DNA from: Liolophura sinensis
Lineage: Eukaryota > Mollusca > Polyplacophora > Chitonida > Chitonidae
Assembly (NCBI RefSeq): GCF_032854445.1
Contig: NC_088305.1
Span: forward strand, 2,175,001 to 2,239,000
Direction of reading: 5' to 3'
Length of the DNA stretch: 64,000 nt
Below the pieces are notes generated by a model. The model made no database searches, had not been told where the DNA came from, and worked only from the letters and a program-made list of their open reading frames with translations. The position numbers and the translations under genes were made by a program. This document shows positions 25,101-32,013 of the stretch, one piece after another (position 1 is the stretch's first letter; each line of letters starts with the position of its first letter).

Positions 25101-27968
25101 ACAAAACGTTTCATGTATCCTTCAAGCTGCTTTCACAATGTGCGATTGTTGAGTCGAATTCGAGTAGTCTGATGAAAATAGGACATGCCACACTTCATGC
25201 GATGCCAGCATTCGACAAATCGCATCGTCGAATTCGACAAGTCGACACTATAACTCTCGTCGTATGAATGCGGCTTCAGACAGCTAAAAACGCCGGCTGG
25301 TCGTGACTGTCAGGCACTTAGGTCACGTGTTCTAATCCAACTCTCGTTTGTTGGGCTCTGATTTTGTCAGTTACTGGGTTAATGACGGTGGTTTGCACTG
25401 GGTGTTTCTCCACTCATAATCCTGGTTGCTGACCAGTGAAGCATTCTTGAGGACGGCGTTAAACATAAATAAATGAATAAATAAATGAACGAATAAATAA
25501 GTCAAGCCAATGAATCTGTTGTCTTCAGTTCATCCTGCTCAGCTCTATGGCCATGCACCAACCGGTACGGTATGGAGACTACAGTTACCCTGGCTACGCC
25601 ATCTCTTTTGGTTGGTTCACCGCCGTGGTGTCCTTGTTTCCCATTCCGCTTTTTGCTCTGTGGCAGATCGCGAGATCTCGCGGGTCTTTCATAAAGGTAC
25701 GTAGACATATATGTAAATAGTATATAAAAGTGTCGAAACTGACCACGATATGGCTTAAATACTGCAAACGTCTGTTTAAGGCCCGAGCTAATGCTGGTAT
25801 ATGATAGATAACCCGGAAGACAATTTTCAAAATCAGGAATCTTAATTTTCTAACAAGGATTCACAGGATGTATAGGTGTACTGCATCTATAACAAGAATG
25901 GAGATTTTAATTATGTGACTCTCCCTTTTGTGGATATGTCTGCCTGTACAGTATTTTAAGCATGTACTTTTATAATGCTGTAAAAGATGAATTTTTATGT
26001 GCATCTGTTTAACGGTTGGCAAAGGTCACTTCTGAACATTCTGAAGATTTATTGGTTGATTGATTGATGTATGTAAATTTTAACCTTCTATGGCGGTGAT
26101 TAGGGGCCGGTTTCATAAATCTTACTTAGTGTTAAAGGAGAAGAACTTAAAAACATGACACTTTAGGCTGAAAAGAGCACATTTTTTTCTGTCTGGTGGT
26201 ACCTGCTGCATAAGTTTTCGATTTTTCCTCGCCATACTGGTAAAGCCTGAAAACGGCCAGTGCGTCCTCCATCTTTAACACCCTGTAATTTATGCTGGAG
26301 GTGTGTTGCCTCTCAGCCATTGAGAGTCGTTAAAACTGCCGACTGGTTCGTGTAAACTCGGAACCTACGTCCAACATTCCGGTTTTCCGATCGTCAAGCA
26401 GGAAACGAACTGTACTGTTCGCTACCTGCTGGGAAGAAGAGTTCTACCGAAAATATACGAACTGCGCTTCGGCGGTCTCCGACGGAATTCTTCTCCTAAC
26501 ACAGAAGACTTCAGGACTAGTTCTGAGGCAAAATGGAATCGCCCACAGCGGATTTTGGCGCTGACTTATAAGCGCTGATTTATAATTTTTTATTGAGGTA
26601 CATATTAGAATTTTTTTGGCATGCACCTGCGAGGAAATGCATACTCTTTTCAACGGTATTTTATTGATCTTTAAATTTTCTTCTCCTTTAAGTTTCCCAA
26701 AGCTAAGAGCACTTTATATCTCTACAACAAACGTTTTCTTGGTAATTAAGGGCTTACTTAGCTAAGTGATCTTCATGAAACCTGCCCTAAGTTTGTAACT
26801 GGAGGAAGCCGGAGATCCTGGAGTAAACCATCGACCTTCGCCAGTTACCTGACAAACATCTTGATAAAACCGCAGCCAAATAAATGAGAGCTGGATTCGA
26901 ACATGCGACCTCATTGAGCCAGGACCTGATCGTAGCAGCGAGCCAGCCCTCTAACTATTTGAGCTGTGAATCGGAAGCCGAATGTTGAATCATAACTTTT
27001 CAGGGTTAATTCTTTCCATATTTGTCGTACTTCAGCCGCACTTTCTTTTCTGAGTGTTATACTTAATAGGCCAAATGCAGAAAAGTGGTACAAAGGAGGG
27101 ATGATGTTTCCCACTGACGATCTCAGTTACACCACAATTGGTATGCATAAGGCTGTTGTAAGCAAAACTGATGCATAACCTTATTAAACGAATGGCTGGA
27201 AGTATGCATAGCGATGGAATAGCGTATTCCGTAGTCGAAATACACTGGGTTTGCTGGTGTAAGTTATATACTTCCCGTGGGAGACTTTAAGGCTGATGGT
27301 AATACTATAGACAGTATCGTCAAATTTGCATGCTGTTGAAAGGATGCGGCATGGCTCCTAAGACAGGTTGCTGGCAAATCTTCCCACGTACGGAGAGGAA
27401 GCCAGCATGAGCTGGGTTTGAACTCACATCAACCGCATATGGTAAGATGCTCCTGGGTCATTTCTTCGCGCTGGCGTATTTATCTCCTTAGCTCAAAGCA
27501 CGCAATCAATCAACAAATTGAAGAGTCGACCAACTTTGTGATTATGCGGGCTAAATGTATAGGTATTATTGTATGTGATAATAATGACGATAATTATTTG
27601 ATAACCATTCACTATATTTTTTTATGGCCATTCATTATAATTAATTGATGACCATTCACTGTAAGTATTTGATGATCATTCACTGTGACTGTTCGATGAC
27701 CATTCACTGTAATTATTTGATGACCATTCACTATAATTATTTGACTATAATTATACATTTGCAGCGCGTGGTCCATTCACTGTCACCAAGCCGGAATTGG
27801 GGACCAAACAACATGGCGGACAGAGAGGTGTACATGAAGAGTTTACGGCGAGATGTAGGCAGTATAGTCGGCTGTTTCGGCAGGCTAAAGAAACCAGACG
27901 AGGGTTCCCATAGCAAGGCAGTTACCATGCAGATGATGGAAAAAGATGAAATAGTCAATAGTGTATGA
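7066..27968 (+). CDS. SLC6-family Na+/Cl--type neurotransmitter/amino-acid transporter (13 exons)
   Basis: Exons 7066-7195, 11269-11400, 13199-13463, 14577-14709, 16433-16567, 17854-17957, 18697-18821, 21345-21457, 22207-22338, 23196-23295, 24784-24884, 25529-25696 and 27765-27968 join in frame to 1842 nt (613 residues plus stop), close to the usual SLC6 length. The product should be a 12-helix plasma-membrane symporter that imports an amino acid or amine using the Na+ gradient. Family marks are GNIWRFPY in TM1, the EL2 cysteine pair C128/C137 with four N-glycosylation sequons, SYNKFNNN after TM6, GLDSQF at TM8 and NWGP near the C-terminus. It most resembles the glycine/GABA/taurine branch, but the substrate cannot be assigned. 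The N-terminus before TM1 is short (about 18 residues), and an in-frame stop lies just upstream of the chosen ATG, so an unseen upstream exon is possible. Introns 2, 5, 7, 8 and 10 start with minisatellites. Confidence 0.93.
7196..7599. other. SLC6 intron 1, proximal part
   Basis: Contains a 45-bp SINE-A fragment at about 7325-7370 (reverse orientation) and no exon. Confidence 0.6.
7600..9722. repeat. large ~43-bp minisatellite in SLC6 intron 1
   Basis: The unit is of the form AGACAAGGGGATATTTCGT plus ACCGTTATCACTTACACTTT. There are about 45 units, diverged on the left and homogeneous on the right. A ~129-bp block is duplicated at about 8634 and 8763. From 9181 a 112-bp higher-order unit containing CCGTAAATATCC and GACGATGACGCTAATTGAC repeats at 9181, 9293, 9405 and 9517, with another copy at 9672. 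Confidence 0.93.
9723..11268. other. SLC6 intron 1, distal part
   Basis: Holds a SINE-A fragment in reverse orientation at about 10540-10650 and a SINE-like tail near 10990-11055. Open frames at 10318-10996 are low-complexity and have no family match. Confidence 0.55.
11269..11400 (+). CDS. SLC6 exon 2 (TM2)
   Basis: Acceptor TTTTGCAG|GT and donor TTTAAAG|GTAACC, phase 1 at both ends. It encodes residues 44-87, [12 protein letters not shown] through RICPLFK. The usual TM2 tyrosine after AFLIP is Phe50 here, a position that contributes to Cl- binding in relatives. The last 20 bases of the exon are the founder of the array that follows. Confidence 0.93.
11380..12035. repeat. 42-bp minisatellite seeded by SLC6 exon 2/intron 2 junction
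   Basis: Each unit has the form GTAACTTATCAGTGAAACAA then CGAATCTGTACGTTGTTTAAAG, so it holds a copy of the exon end plus the donor. Exon GATCTGTCCCCTGTTTAAAG and unit AATCTGTACGTTGTTTAAAG agree at 16 of 20 bases. About 15 units. Read in the exon frame the exon's RICPLFKG recurs as RICTLFKG for about four units before a stop at 11580-11582. Confidence 0.93.
12036..13198. other. remainder of SLC6 intron 2
   Basis: AT-rich, no exon or recognised repeat family. Confidence 0.6.
13199..13463 (+). CDS. SLC6 exon 3 (TM3 and extracellular loop 2)
   Basis: Acceptor CTCCCTAG|GT, donor GGAC|GTAAGT, phase 1 to 2. It encodes residues 88-176. TM3 is followed by [16 protein letters not shown], matching the family's disulphide-linked loop (C128-C137). 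Sequons NCS136, NST146, NHT149 and NQS162 indicate a glycosylated outer loop. Confidence 0.94.
13464..14029. other. SLC6 intron 3, proximal part
   Basis: No exon or clear repeat. Confidence 0.6.
14030..14310 (-). mobile_element. SINE family A in SLC6 intron 3
   Basis: Reverse-oriented copy from TTATTTAATTATTTGATTGGTG through the body and a diverged head (GACTTGAACCCACAACG). It is older than the copies with intact target-site duplications. Confidence 0.82.
14577..14709 (+). CDS. SLC6 exon 4 (TM4)
   Basis: Acceptor GTCTTAG|G, donor GGGAAG|GTAACG, ends in phase 0. It encodes the end of loop 2 and TM4 ([20 protein letters not shown]), ending KGIKSFGK as in relatives. Confidence 0.94.
14710..16432. 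other. SLC6 intron 4
   Basis: Contains a degraded SINE-A copy in reverse orientation at about 14770-14950. The rest, including open frames at 14908-15832, shows no family. Confidence 0.6.
16433..16567 (+). CDS. SLC6 exon 5 (TM5)
   Basis: Acceptor CTTCCAG|GTA, donor ATCAAG|GTCAGT, phase 0 at both ends. It encodes TM5 ([20 protein letters not shown]) and the [17 protein letters not shown] loop typical of SLC6. Confidence 0.95.
16568..17060. repeat. ~32-bp minisatellite starting at exon 5 donor
   Basis: Units look like GTTAGAATGGATAGTGCTAT then ACGGGCGGTG. The first unit starts with the donor itself (GTCAGTCGCGTGGATAGTGC). About 15 units, decaying to the right until about 17240. Confidence 0.9.
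17445..17840. repeat. 43-bp minisatellite ending at exon 6 acceptor
   Basis: The unit contains GATTGTATTACAATTATATA and GGCGGTTCTAGACTAATATC. About nine units. The last one runs to within about 15 bases of the acceptor TAATTGTCAG at 17853. Several units carry TTACAG, an acceptor-like motif. Confidence 0.92.
17854..17957 (+). CDS. SLC6 exon 6 (TM6)
   Basis: Acceptor ATTGTCAG|GTG, donor ATCAG|GTGAGA, phase 0 to 2. It encodes residues 266-300, [19 protein letters not shown] then SYNKFNNN. Gln273 and Ser277 match conserved chloride-site residues. The glycine-rich unwound stretch of TM6 is unusually rich (GCGGGG). Confidence 0.95.
17958..18696. other. SLC6 intron 6
   Basis: No repeat array and no recognised element. 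Confidence 0.6.
18697..18821 (+). CDS. SLC6 exon 7 (TM7, start of extracellular loop 4)
   Basis: Acceptor TTAACAG|G, donor GCTGAAG|GTATAT, phase 2 to 1. It encodes residues 300-341. TM7 reads [19 protein letters not shown]. The family's Asn/Ser chloride ligands are Asp309 and Cys313 here. The last 40 bases of the exon founded the array that follows. Confidence 0.94.
18782..19975. repeat. 81-bp minisatellite seeded by SLC6 exon 7/intron 7 junction
   Basis: CACGCTAC recurs at 18782, 18863, 18944 and onward every 81 bp for about 14-15 units. The first unit is the exon end (CACGCTACAGGCTTGCCTAT through GCTGAAG) plus the donor and 41 intron bases. Later units keep GAAGGTATATAA or GAAGGTATGTAG. 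Long minus-strand frames (18683-19698) exist only because 81 is a multiple of three. Confidence 0.95.
20040..20960. repeat. second 81-bp array, diverged paralogue of the exon 7 junction array
   Basis: Units contain TACATGTCTCAGGCTACATG, CTACCTATAGCAGCTGTCGT and CGCTGAATGTACATTAACC, homologous to exon 7 TACATGTCTCACGCTACAGG onward and its donor, but starting further inside the exon. The donor's last exon G is replaced by T (GAATGTA). About 11 units. Confidence 0.9.
21050..21235 (-). mobile_element. SINE family A in SLC6 intron 7
   Basis: Reverse-oriented body (CGGCGGCCAGCATTATGGTG, AACCGGGCAGAG). The head is lost or diverged after 21200. Confidence 0.85.
21345..21457 (+). CDS. SLC6 exon 8 (extracellular loop 4b, TM8)
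   Basis: Acceptor GTGTTTAG|GT, donor TCGCAG|GTAAGT, phase 1 to 0. It encodes [13 protein letters not shown] and TM8 ending GLDSQ. The D377/S378 pair belongs to the Na2 site in relatives. Confidence 0.95.
21436..21825. repeat. ~65-75-bp degenerate array seeded by exon 8/intron 8 junction
   Basis: The exon end GGTCGGACTAGACTCGCAG plus GTAAGTCATACCGTATAACG recurs as CCGGGTTAGACTCGTGGGTC, GTCGGATTAGACAGTCAGAC and CGTGCTAGACTCACAGGTCT, each followed by TCAT and TATACCGTATACC-like text. Five to six units. Confidence 0.8.
21826..22206. other. rest of SLC6 intron 8
   Basis: AT-rich, nothing recognised. Confidence 0.6.
22207..22338 (+). CDS. SLC6 exon 9 (TM9)
   Basis: Acceptor ATGTTATAG|TTC, donor ACTCAG|GTAACT, phase 0 at both ends. 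It encodes [16 protein letters not shown] then TM9 ([17 protein letters not shown]). Confidence 0.94.
22339..23195. other. SLC6 intron 9
   Basis: Holds a (GACA)n microsatellite at about 22650-22700. No exon. Confidence 0.65.
23196..23295 (+). CDS. SLC6 exon 10 (TM10)
   Basis: Acceptor CCCGGCAG|GGT, donor TCTACG|GTAAGA, phase 0 to 1. It encodes [17 protein letters not shown] through [10 protein letters not shown], the standard TM10 pattern. Confidence 0.94.
23284..23830. repeat. 18-bp minisatellite seeded by exon 10/intron 10 junction
   Basis: The unit GTAAGAGATACATCYACG starts at the donor and copies the exon's last bases (ATCTACG). About 30 units. Many keep ACGGTAAGAG, a strong donor match. 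The exon frame reads on as [13 protein letters not shown] to a stop at 23364-23366. Period 18 keeps other frames open, which explains long antisense frames here. Confidence 0.92.
23831..24783. mobile_element. rest of SLC6 intron 10 with SINE family C remnant (about 24110-24640)
   Basis: TCAGTATAATGTGACTGGGT and GTCTTCGGCATGATA match the dispersed repeat seen again at 42755-43070 and 57445-57640. The tail AAACTAAGCATACATTCATAG is also shared. The copy is diverged. Confidence 0.7.
24784..24884 (+). CDS. SLC6 exon 11 (start of TM11)
   Basis: Acceptor ATCCTGTAG|GA, donor ATTCTT|GTAAGT, phase 1 to 0. It encodes [18 protein letters not shown] and the first half of TM11. Confidence 0.94.
24885..25528. 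other. SLC6 intron 11 with tRNA-like SINE head
   Basis: 24927-24990 (GGCCGTGGCAGAGTGGTTAA, then CTTACAATCACTAG) resembles a tRNA-derived SINE head of a second family (B). Its tail near 25440-25500 reads GGCGTTAAACATAAATAAAT. The acceptor stem does not pair into a functional tRNA. Confidence 0.6.
25529..25696 (+). CDS. SLC6 exon 12 (end of TM11, TM12)
   Basis: Acceptor GTCTTCAG|TTC, donor ATAAAG|GTACGT, phase 0. It encodes [23 protein letters not shown] compressed around the TM11-12 loop, then TM12 ([19 protein letters not shown]). Confidence 0.94.
25697..27595. other. SLC6 intron 12
   Basis: Includes a SINE-A fragment in reverse orientation at about 27365-27480 (GGAAGCCAGCATGAGCTGGG, GCTCCTGGGTCATT). 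The remainder shows no exon. Confidence 0.6.
27596..27745. repeat. 24-bp repeat next to SLC6 exon 13 acceptor
   Basis: TTTGATGACCATTCACTGTA recurs six times. The core CCATTCACTGT is also in exon 13 itself at 27773-27783, just inside the acceptor. Confidence 0.8.
27765..27968 (+). CDS. SLC6 exon 13 (C-terminal tail) and stop
   Basis: Acceptor ACATTTGCAG|CGC. It encodes the 67-residue cytosolic tail from [16 protein letters not shown], where NWGP matches the family's DWGP. Ends TGA 27966-27968. AATAAA at 28046-28051 is a good poly(A) signal. Confidence 0.92.
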   Translation, partial: RVVHSLSPSRNWGPNNMADREVYMKSLRRDVGSIVGCFGRLKKPDEGSHSKAVTMQMMEKDEIVNSV

Positions 27969-28045
27969 GATTTGGAAATAGGCCTCAGAAAACACGGATA
28001 TTTTAACAATAATAGGATAATTGTTTAACTACCATATACACAAGA

Positions 28046-28051
28046 AATAAA
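28046..28051 (+). terminator. poly(A) signal of the SLC6 gene
   Basis: AATAAA 78 bases after the stop codon, in the transcript sense. Confidence 0.7.
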
Positions 28052-29456
28052 GCCACGAGGAATGCTGTCATGGACTGTTAAAGGGGAATCTGTAGCAGAC
28101 AGAAAGATTGTAATTAAAAAAAAAAACATGAGACAGGCGATTGAAATTATTGAATGGAGACTGACATTTTGACGTCGTAGTTTCAAAGGAGACTGTTTTG
28201 TGTAGTAGCTTTCATCACGTTATGTGGGATATGTTTGCACTGGAGTTCTCTGTTAAGGATGAAACAAAGGCAAATCCCGGAAAAAAGGACGTGATTTGCT
28301 ACTGTTTAAGCATATACATGAACGGCTGGGATAAAACCTTAACTGAAGTTAACTGACAACAGGCCGTATTTCACCGCCTACATGTGGCCATTTGCCAACT
28401 ATCACCCCTGGTTTTACTACATATTGTTTTGTTATAAATCTTTTATTATATGTGTTACACATGTAATCAGTGGGCGACTGAGGGAGTCAGATCTAACTAA
28501 TATTTAAGTAATTACATGAACAATTAAACGGAATAAAACACTGGACCAGATTTCACCGGTTACACGTGGTGTTTGCCATTCATCACACCGTCGTCGCTGC
28601 TCTGGTTTGGCTATGCTCAACACGTGTATTTTGCAGTGATTTCGAATGTTTCAAACGTCACGATATTTAACCCGGGTTTACAATGTAAGCCAATCAGCGT
28701 CGATCCCTTATCCATTCATAAGTGACTTTAAAGGCAAGTTAAAGAGTATTGTGAAGTTTACTGCGGATCAAGCATCATTAAACACTTTGTAGAAAAATAT
28801 TTGGAAAAAATTCCTCAGTCTTGTGAAATGCCTTTAAAACTTTGAATTCTGTCTTAACGTTTCTGACCATGCATATTGGGACCAGTGACGTCACACCAGG
28901 ATTTTGCACGTAACACACATAGACTGCTATATTTTATCATTTTCAATGCATTCTTGTATATATCTATGTATGCGTTCCCCGAGTGAACCTCGAAATTAAA
29001 TATTTTAAGCAAAAAAAATATGGATATGACGTCACTGATACCCTCTGGGTTCCAACCGTCCATCGTAGAATCTGACGTTGTATATGACGTCACTGATACC
29101 CTCTGGGTTCCAACCGTCCATCGTAGAATCTGACGTTGTAAAACCATTTCACTCAATTGAATTAATTCTAAAAATCTAAATCGAACTACTTTTCTGGACA
29201 ATGTTTTTTATGGTTTTTCATTTGATGTACATACTTAACTTGAGTTTTTCTTTACTGTTACAATGGTCTGTTATCTTCATCGGCGATTCTGTTTCCTTCC
29301 AAATGTACTCTTATGGAATTGTATTTGTCATGTAGACTTGTATATAAGCTTAAATCCTGATAACGGTCCGCTCGCTGTAGTCATGTATAAGTGACCTTTC
29401 AATAAGATTAACAGAATGCAAAAGTTTCCACAGCAAGATGTATTATATGTATGCAG
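28052..29456. other. intergenic between convergent genes
   Basis: Two related dispersed-repeat pieces (GGCCGTATTTCACCGCCTAC near 28360 and AGATTTCACCGGTTACACGT near 28548) recur at 39570. A 58-bp direct duplication sits at 29025-29140. Confidence 0.6.
29025..29140. repeat. 58-bp direct duplication with TGACGTCA motifs
   Basis: Two near-identical copies start at 29025 and 29083. Each opens with ATGACGTCACTGATACC, which includes a palindromic CRE-type octamer. Confidence 0.9.
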
Positions 29457-29462
29457 TTTATT
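29457..29462 (-). terminator. poly(A) signal of the coiled-coil gene
   Basis: AATAAA on the minus strand, about 70 bases beyond the stop codon at 29530. Confidence 0.65.
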
Positions 29463-29529
29463 ATCGGCATGACGGAAAGAGGGGCAGAGACGAAACTGAC
29501 AGTGTATTAGTACGCTTATCAACATGGAC

Positions 29530-29705
29530 TCATCCACATTCGTCCCAGTCGAGCTCTGTTCCGGGAGTCACCTCTGTTTCGCTGTCGTCCTTCTCAAGAA
29601 CATTGGGCAGAGTGACAGAGTTATCTCCCTTGTCAGCGCCATCTAGCGGCACGTGTAATTTGTAATACTCGATCTTGATCACTGCGGGGTACGTGTTCTT
29701 GTACA
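29530..29705 (-). CDS. coiled-coil gene, last exon
   Basis: Acceptor AATTCCAG|TGTACAAG. It encodes YKNTYPAVIKIEYYKLHVPL and an acidic tail to the stop. Confidence 0.75.
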
Positions 29706-32013
29706 CTGGAATTCGAACGAAGGATAATTTAAAGAGGAAATACAAGAAAAGACTTTTGTTACTATTATTTACCAACTACAACAGCTGCAAATGGACTTTG
29801 GTATATTTCGAGATCAGGGAACCAAAAGCTTTGAGCTAGGTCTCTAGGTATAAATGTATGCTTTGAGTTTTACGTCGTACTTAACAATTTTTTAGTCATA
29901 TGACGACCAGCATTCATTCATTAGGTATACTGTGACAGGGCGAGTCCAAGTCGCCAAAGCTCTGCTGCCACTGAAGTATCATGGCGAACACACGTCAGAC
30001 ATGACACCCCACCCAGTCGCAATATAGGCCTACTGACACCGGGCCATGGTGTGACACAGCACTTGTTTCCCGACTTCGAAGCGGACGCTCTAACCATTAG
30101 GCAGCCGAACTGGTCAGATTCACACGACTTCGTTGCTTTTTTTCATTGACATTCCCTTGACATACGAAGGATTAACACCAAGATAGCTTGCTCATGTTTC
30201 CAGCCTTGCTTCCACATGACCTCTTTCTGAAAGCAAAGCTGGGAAGATACGATCTAGTAACACAAGATGAATATAAGCCGATAGTCCGTTACGTACTGCC
30301 GGTCCAACTTACCGCGGTCGAGTAGATCGGACCATCTTTTACTGCTAGGCCTCTGTAAATGTTCCACGGCCCGGGCCAATTCCTCCAACTCCGTGACTGA
30401 AGATATGACGAAAGGTTTAGACATTACATGTACATGAAAAGTTGACGGAAAATGTGTTCTTACGGAAAACTAAGATTTATTTATTTATTTGTTTCGTGTT
30501 TTACGCGATACTCAAGAAAATTTCACTTATCCGACGGTGGTCAGCATTGTGGTGGGAGAAAACCGAACATATCCTGGGTAGAATCCAGAAAACTAAGAAA
30601 TCTTAGGTCCTACGTATGACATGAAGACCATCCGCAGGTTGCTGTCAAACCTTCCCATGCACGAACGGAGGGGGATCCAGCACAAGCTGGACTTGAACTC
30701 ACAGCAACTGCATTGGCGCGACTGGAGAAAAGCCAGCTACCATGAGCTGGACTAGAAGTCACGGTGATCGCTTTGGTGAAAGGCTCCTGGGTCAAAGTAC
30801 TGCGCTAGCACGCTAACCACTCGGAGGCCTCCTATCGGTCTTTTAAGGTATCGATTTACTTGCTCTTACCTACTTGCAAAAGATTCATCAAACCTGAACG
30901 ACCTTTGAAGGCACTGATTTACCTGCGTCTTACAGACTTAAGGAGAGCAGTCCAACTCGGACGATCTTTGAAGGTACCGATTTACCTGGGTCTTACATAC
31001 AGACAGAAGAGTCGTCAACCCCGACTGATCTTTGACGGTACCGATTTACCTGCGGTTTACATACAGACAGAAGAGTCGTCAACCCCGGCCGATATTAAGG
31101 CACTGATTTACCTGCGTCTTACATACAGACAGATGAGTCGTTAAACCCGGCCGATATTTGAAGGTACCGATTTACCTGCGTCTTACATACACACGAGTCG
31201 TCAAACCCGGTCGATCTTTGAACAATCTATGAAGGTACCGATTTGCCTGCGTCGTACGTACAGACGAGTCTTCAGACGTGGCCGATCTTTGAACGTATCG
31301 ATTTTCCTGCGTCTTACATACAGACAGAAAAGTCGTCAACTCCGGCTGATCTTTGATGGCACCGGTGCCAATTTACCTGCATCTTGTATTCAGGCCTAAA
31401 GAGTCATCAAATCCAGTCGATCTTTGAAGGTATTCGATTTACCTGTGCTTTATATTCAGATAGAAGAGTTATCTTACCTTTCCTCTGCAGCTCCGTGCTC
31501 TGATGCTGACATTTCCCGAGGAGAAACTCCATTAACTTGGACATGAGCTCCAGCTCCTCAGCTGTGTATCCAATACGTTATAATTAATATTCATCCTGGG
31601 GACTGACTGATAACTACAGATGAGGGAAGAACTAAACATTTCTACTGAGTAAGTCTGTTCGTAAGTCAAAGTTGGAGCCCATAAGACTTGGAAATTGATA
31701 TTTTCATATAAAAGAGTGGTTGATGGTCATGTCTGGAGTTGGGAATCGAGTAGGTAGATTAACTTAGGACAAATACTAAAGTCGTTAGAACCTAAGGAAC
31801 GTTTTGCTTAAATGTATGTAGTGCTGGCTGTGAACTGGTCGGCGGTATTTAAGATAAAATAAACCGACACATTTTTTCCTATTCTGCAAAAAGTATCTAA
31901 CACATATATTCACCAGTACCTTTTCTGATGACGTCTTTCTCAGCGTTGCTGTTGGCGAGCTGTAAACCCTGGAATCGCTTGATGATTTCCACAGCTTTGG
32001 CTGCTGTGGACAT
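29530..32013 (-). CDS. small coiled-coil protein, family not recognised (4 exons)
   Basis: Exons in minus order 32013-31920, 31561-31478, 30396-30313 and 29705-29530 total 438 nt (145 residues plus stop). All junctions are phase 1 with consensus donors and acceptors, and the frame is continuous. The start MSTAAKAVEIIKRF is followed by a charged heptad-like helix (about residues 5-75: AEELELMSKLMEFLL, TELQRKVTELEELARAVEHL), then SDLLDRVYKNTYPAVIKIEYY and an acidic tail ending ELDWDECG. The pattern suggests a small subunit of a coiled-coil complex, but I do not recognise the family. An alternative is that the first ATG lies in an intron: ATGTCCACAG|CAGCC could be an acceptor, which would make an earlier exon necessary. 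Confidence 0.72.
29865..30115 (-). mobile_element. SINE family C copy in the coiled-coil gene intron
   Basis: Runs from a tail like TTTTACGTCGTACTTAACAAT to a tRNA-like head (GCTCTAACCATTAGGCAGCC), with CTGTGACAGGGCGAG inside. Diverged and reverse-oriented. Confidence 0.65.
30313..30396 (-). CDS. coiled-coil gene, exon 3
   Basis: Acceptor ATCTTCAG|TCACGG, donor GACCGCG|GTAAG. It encodes TELEELARAVEHLQRPSSKR then WSDLLDR. Confidence 0.75.
30475..30835 (-). mobile_element. SINE family A in the coiled-coil gene intron
   Basis: Reverse copy from TTATTTATTTATTTGTTTCG to the head (CTGCGCTAGCACGCTAACCA, GGAGGCC). An internal segment around the B box is duplicated, making it longer than the other copies. 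Confidence 0.85.
30870..31477. repeat. ~62-bp minisatellite starting at a coiled-coil gene donor
   Basis: GATTTACCTGCG recurs at about 30916, 30979, 31043 and 31105 and onward. On the minus strand the array begins at the exon 2 donor (GTAAGATAACTCTTCTATCT), and units carry ACGCAGGTAAAT, which resembles a donor. About nine units. Confidence 0.9.
31478..31561 (-). CDS. coiled-coil gene, exon 2
   Basis: Acceptor GATACACAG|CTGAGG, donor AGGAAAG|GTAAGAT. It encodes EELELMSKLMEFLLGKCQHQ and on to LQRK. Confidence 0.75.
31920..32013 (-). CDS. coiled-coil gene, putative first exon
   Basis: ATG at 32013-32011. It encodes MSTAAKAVEIIKRFQGLQLA and on to VIRK. Donor AGAAAAG|GTACTG. The start is uncertain, because the ATG overlaps an acceptor-like CCACAGCAG. 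Confidence 0.6.
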
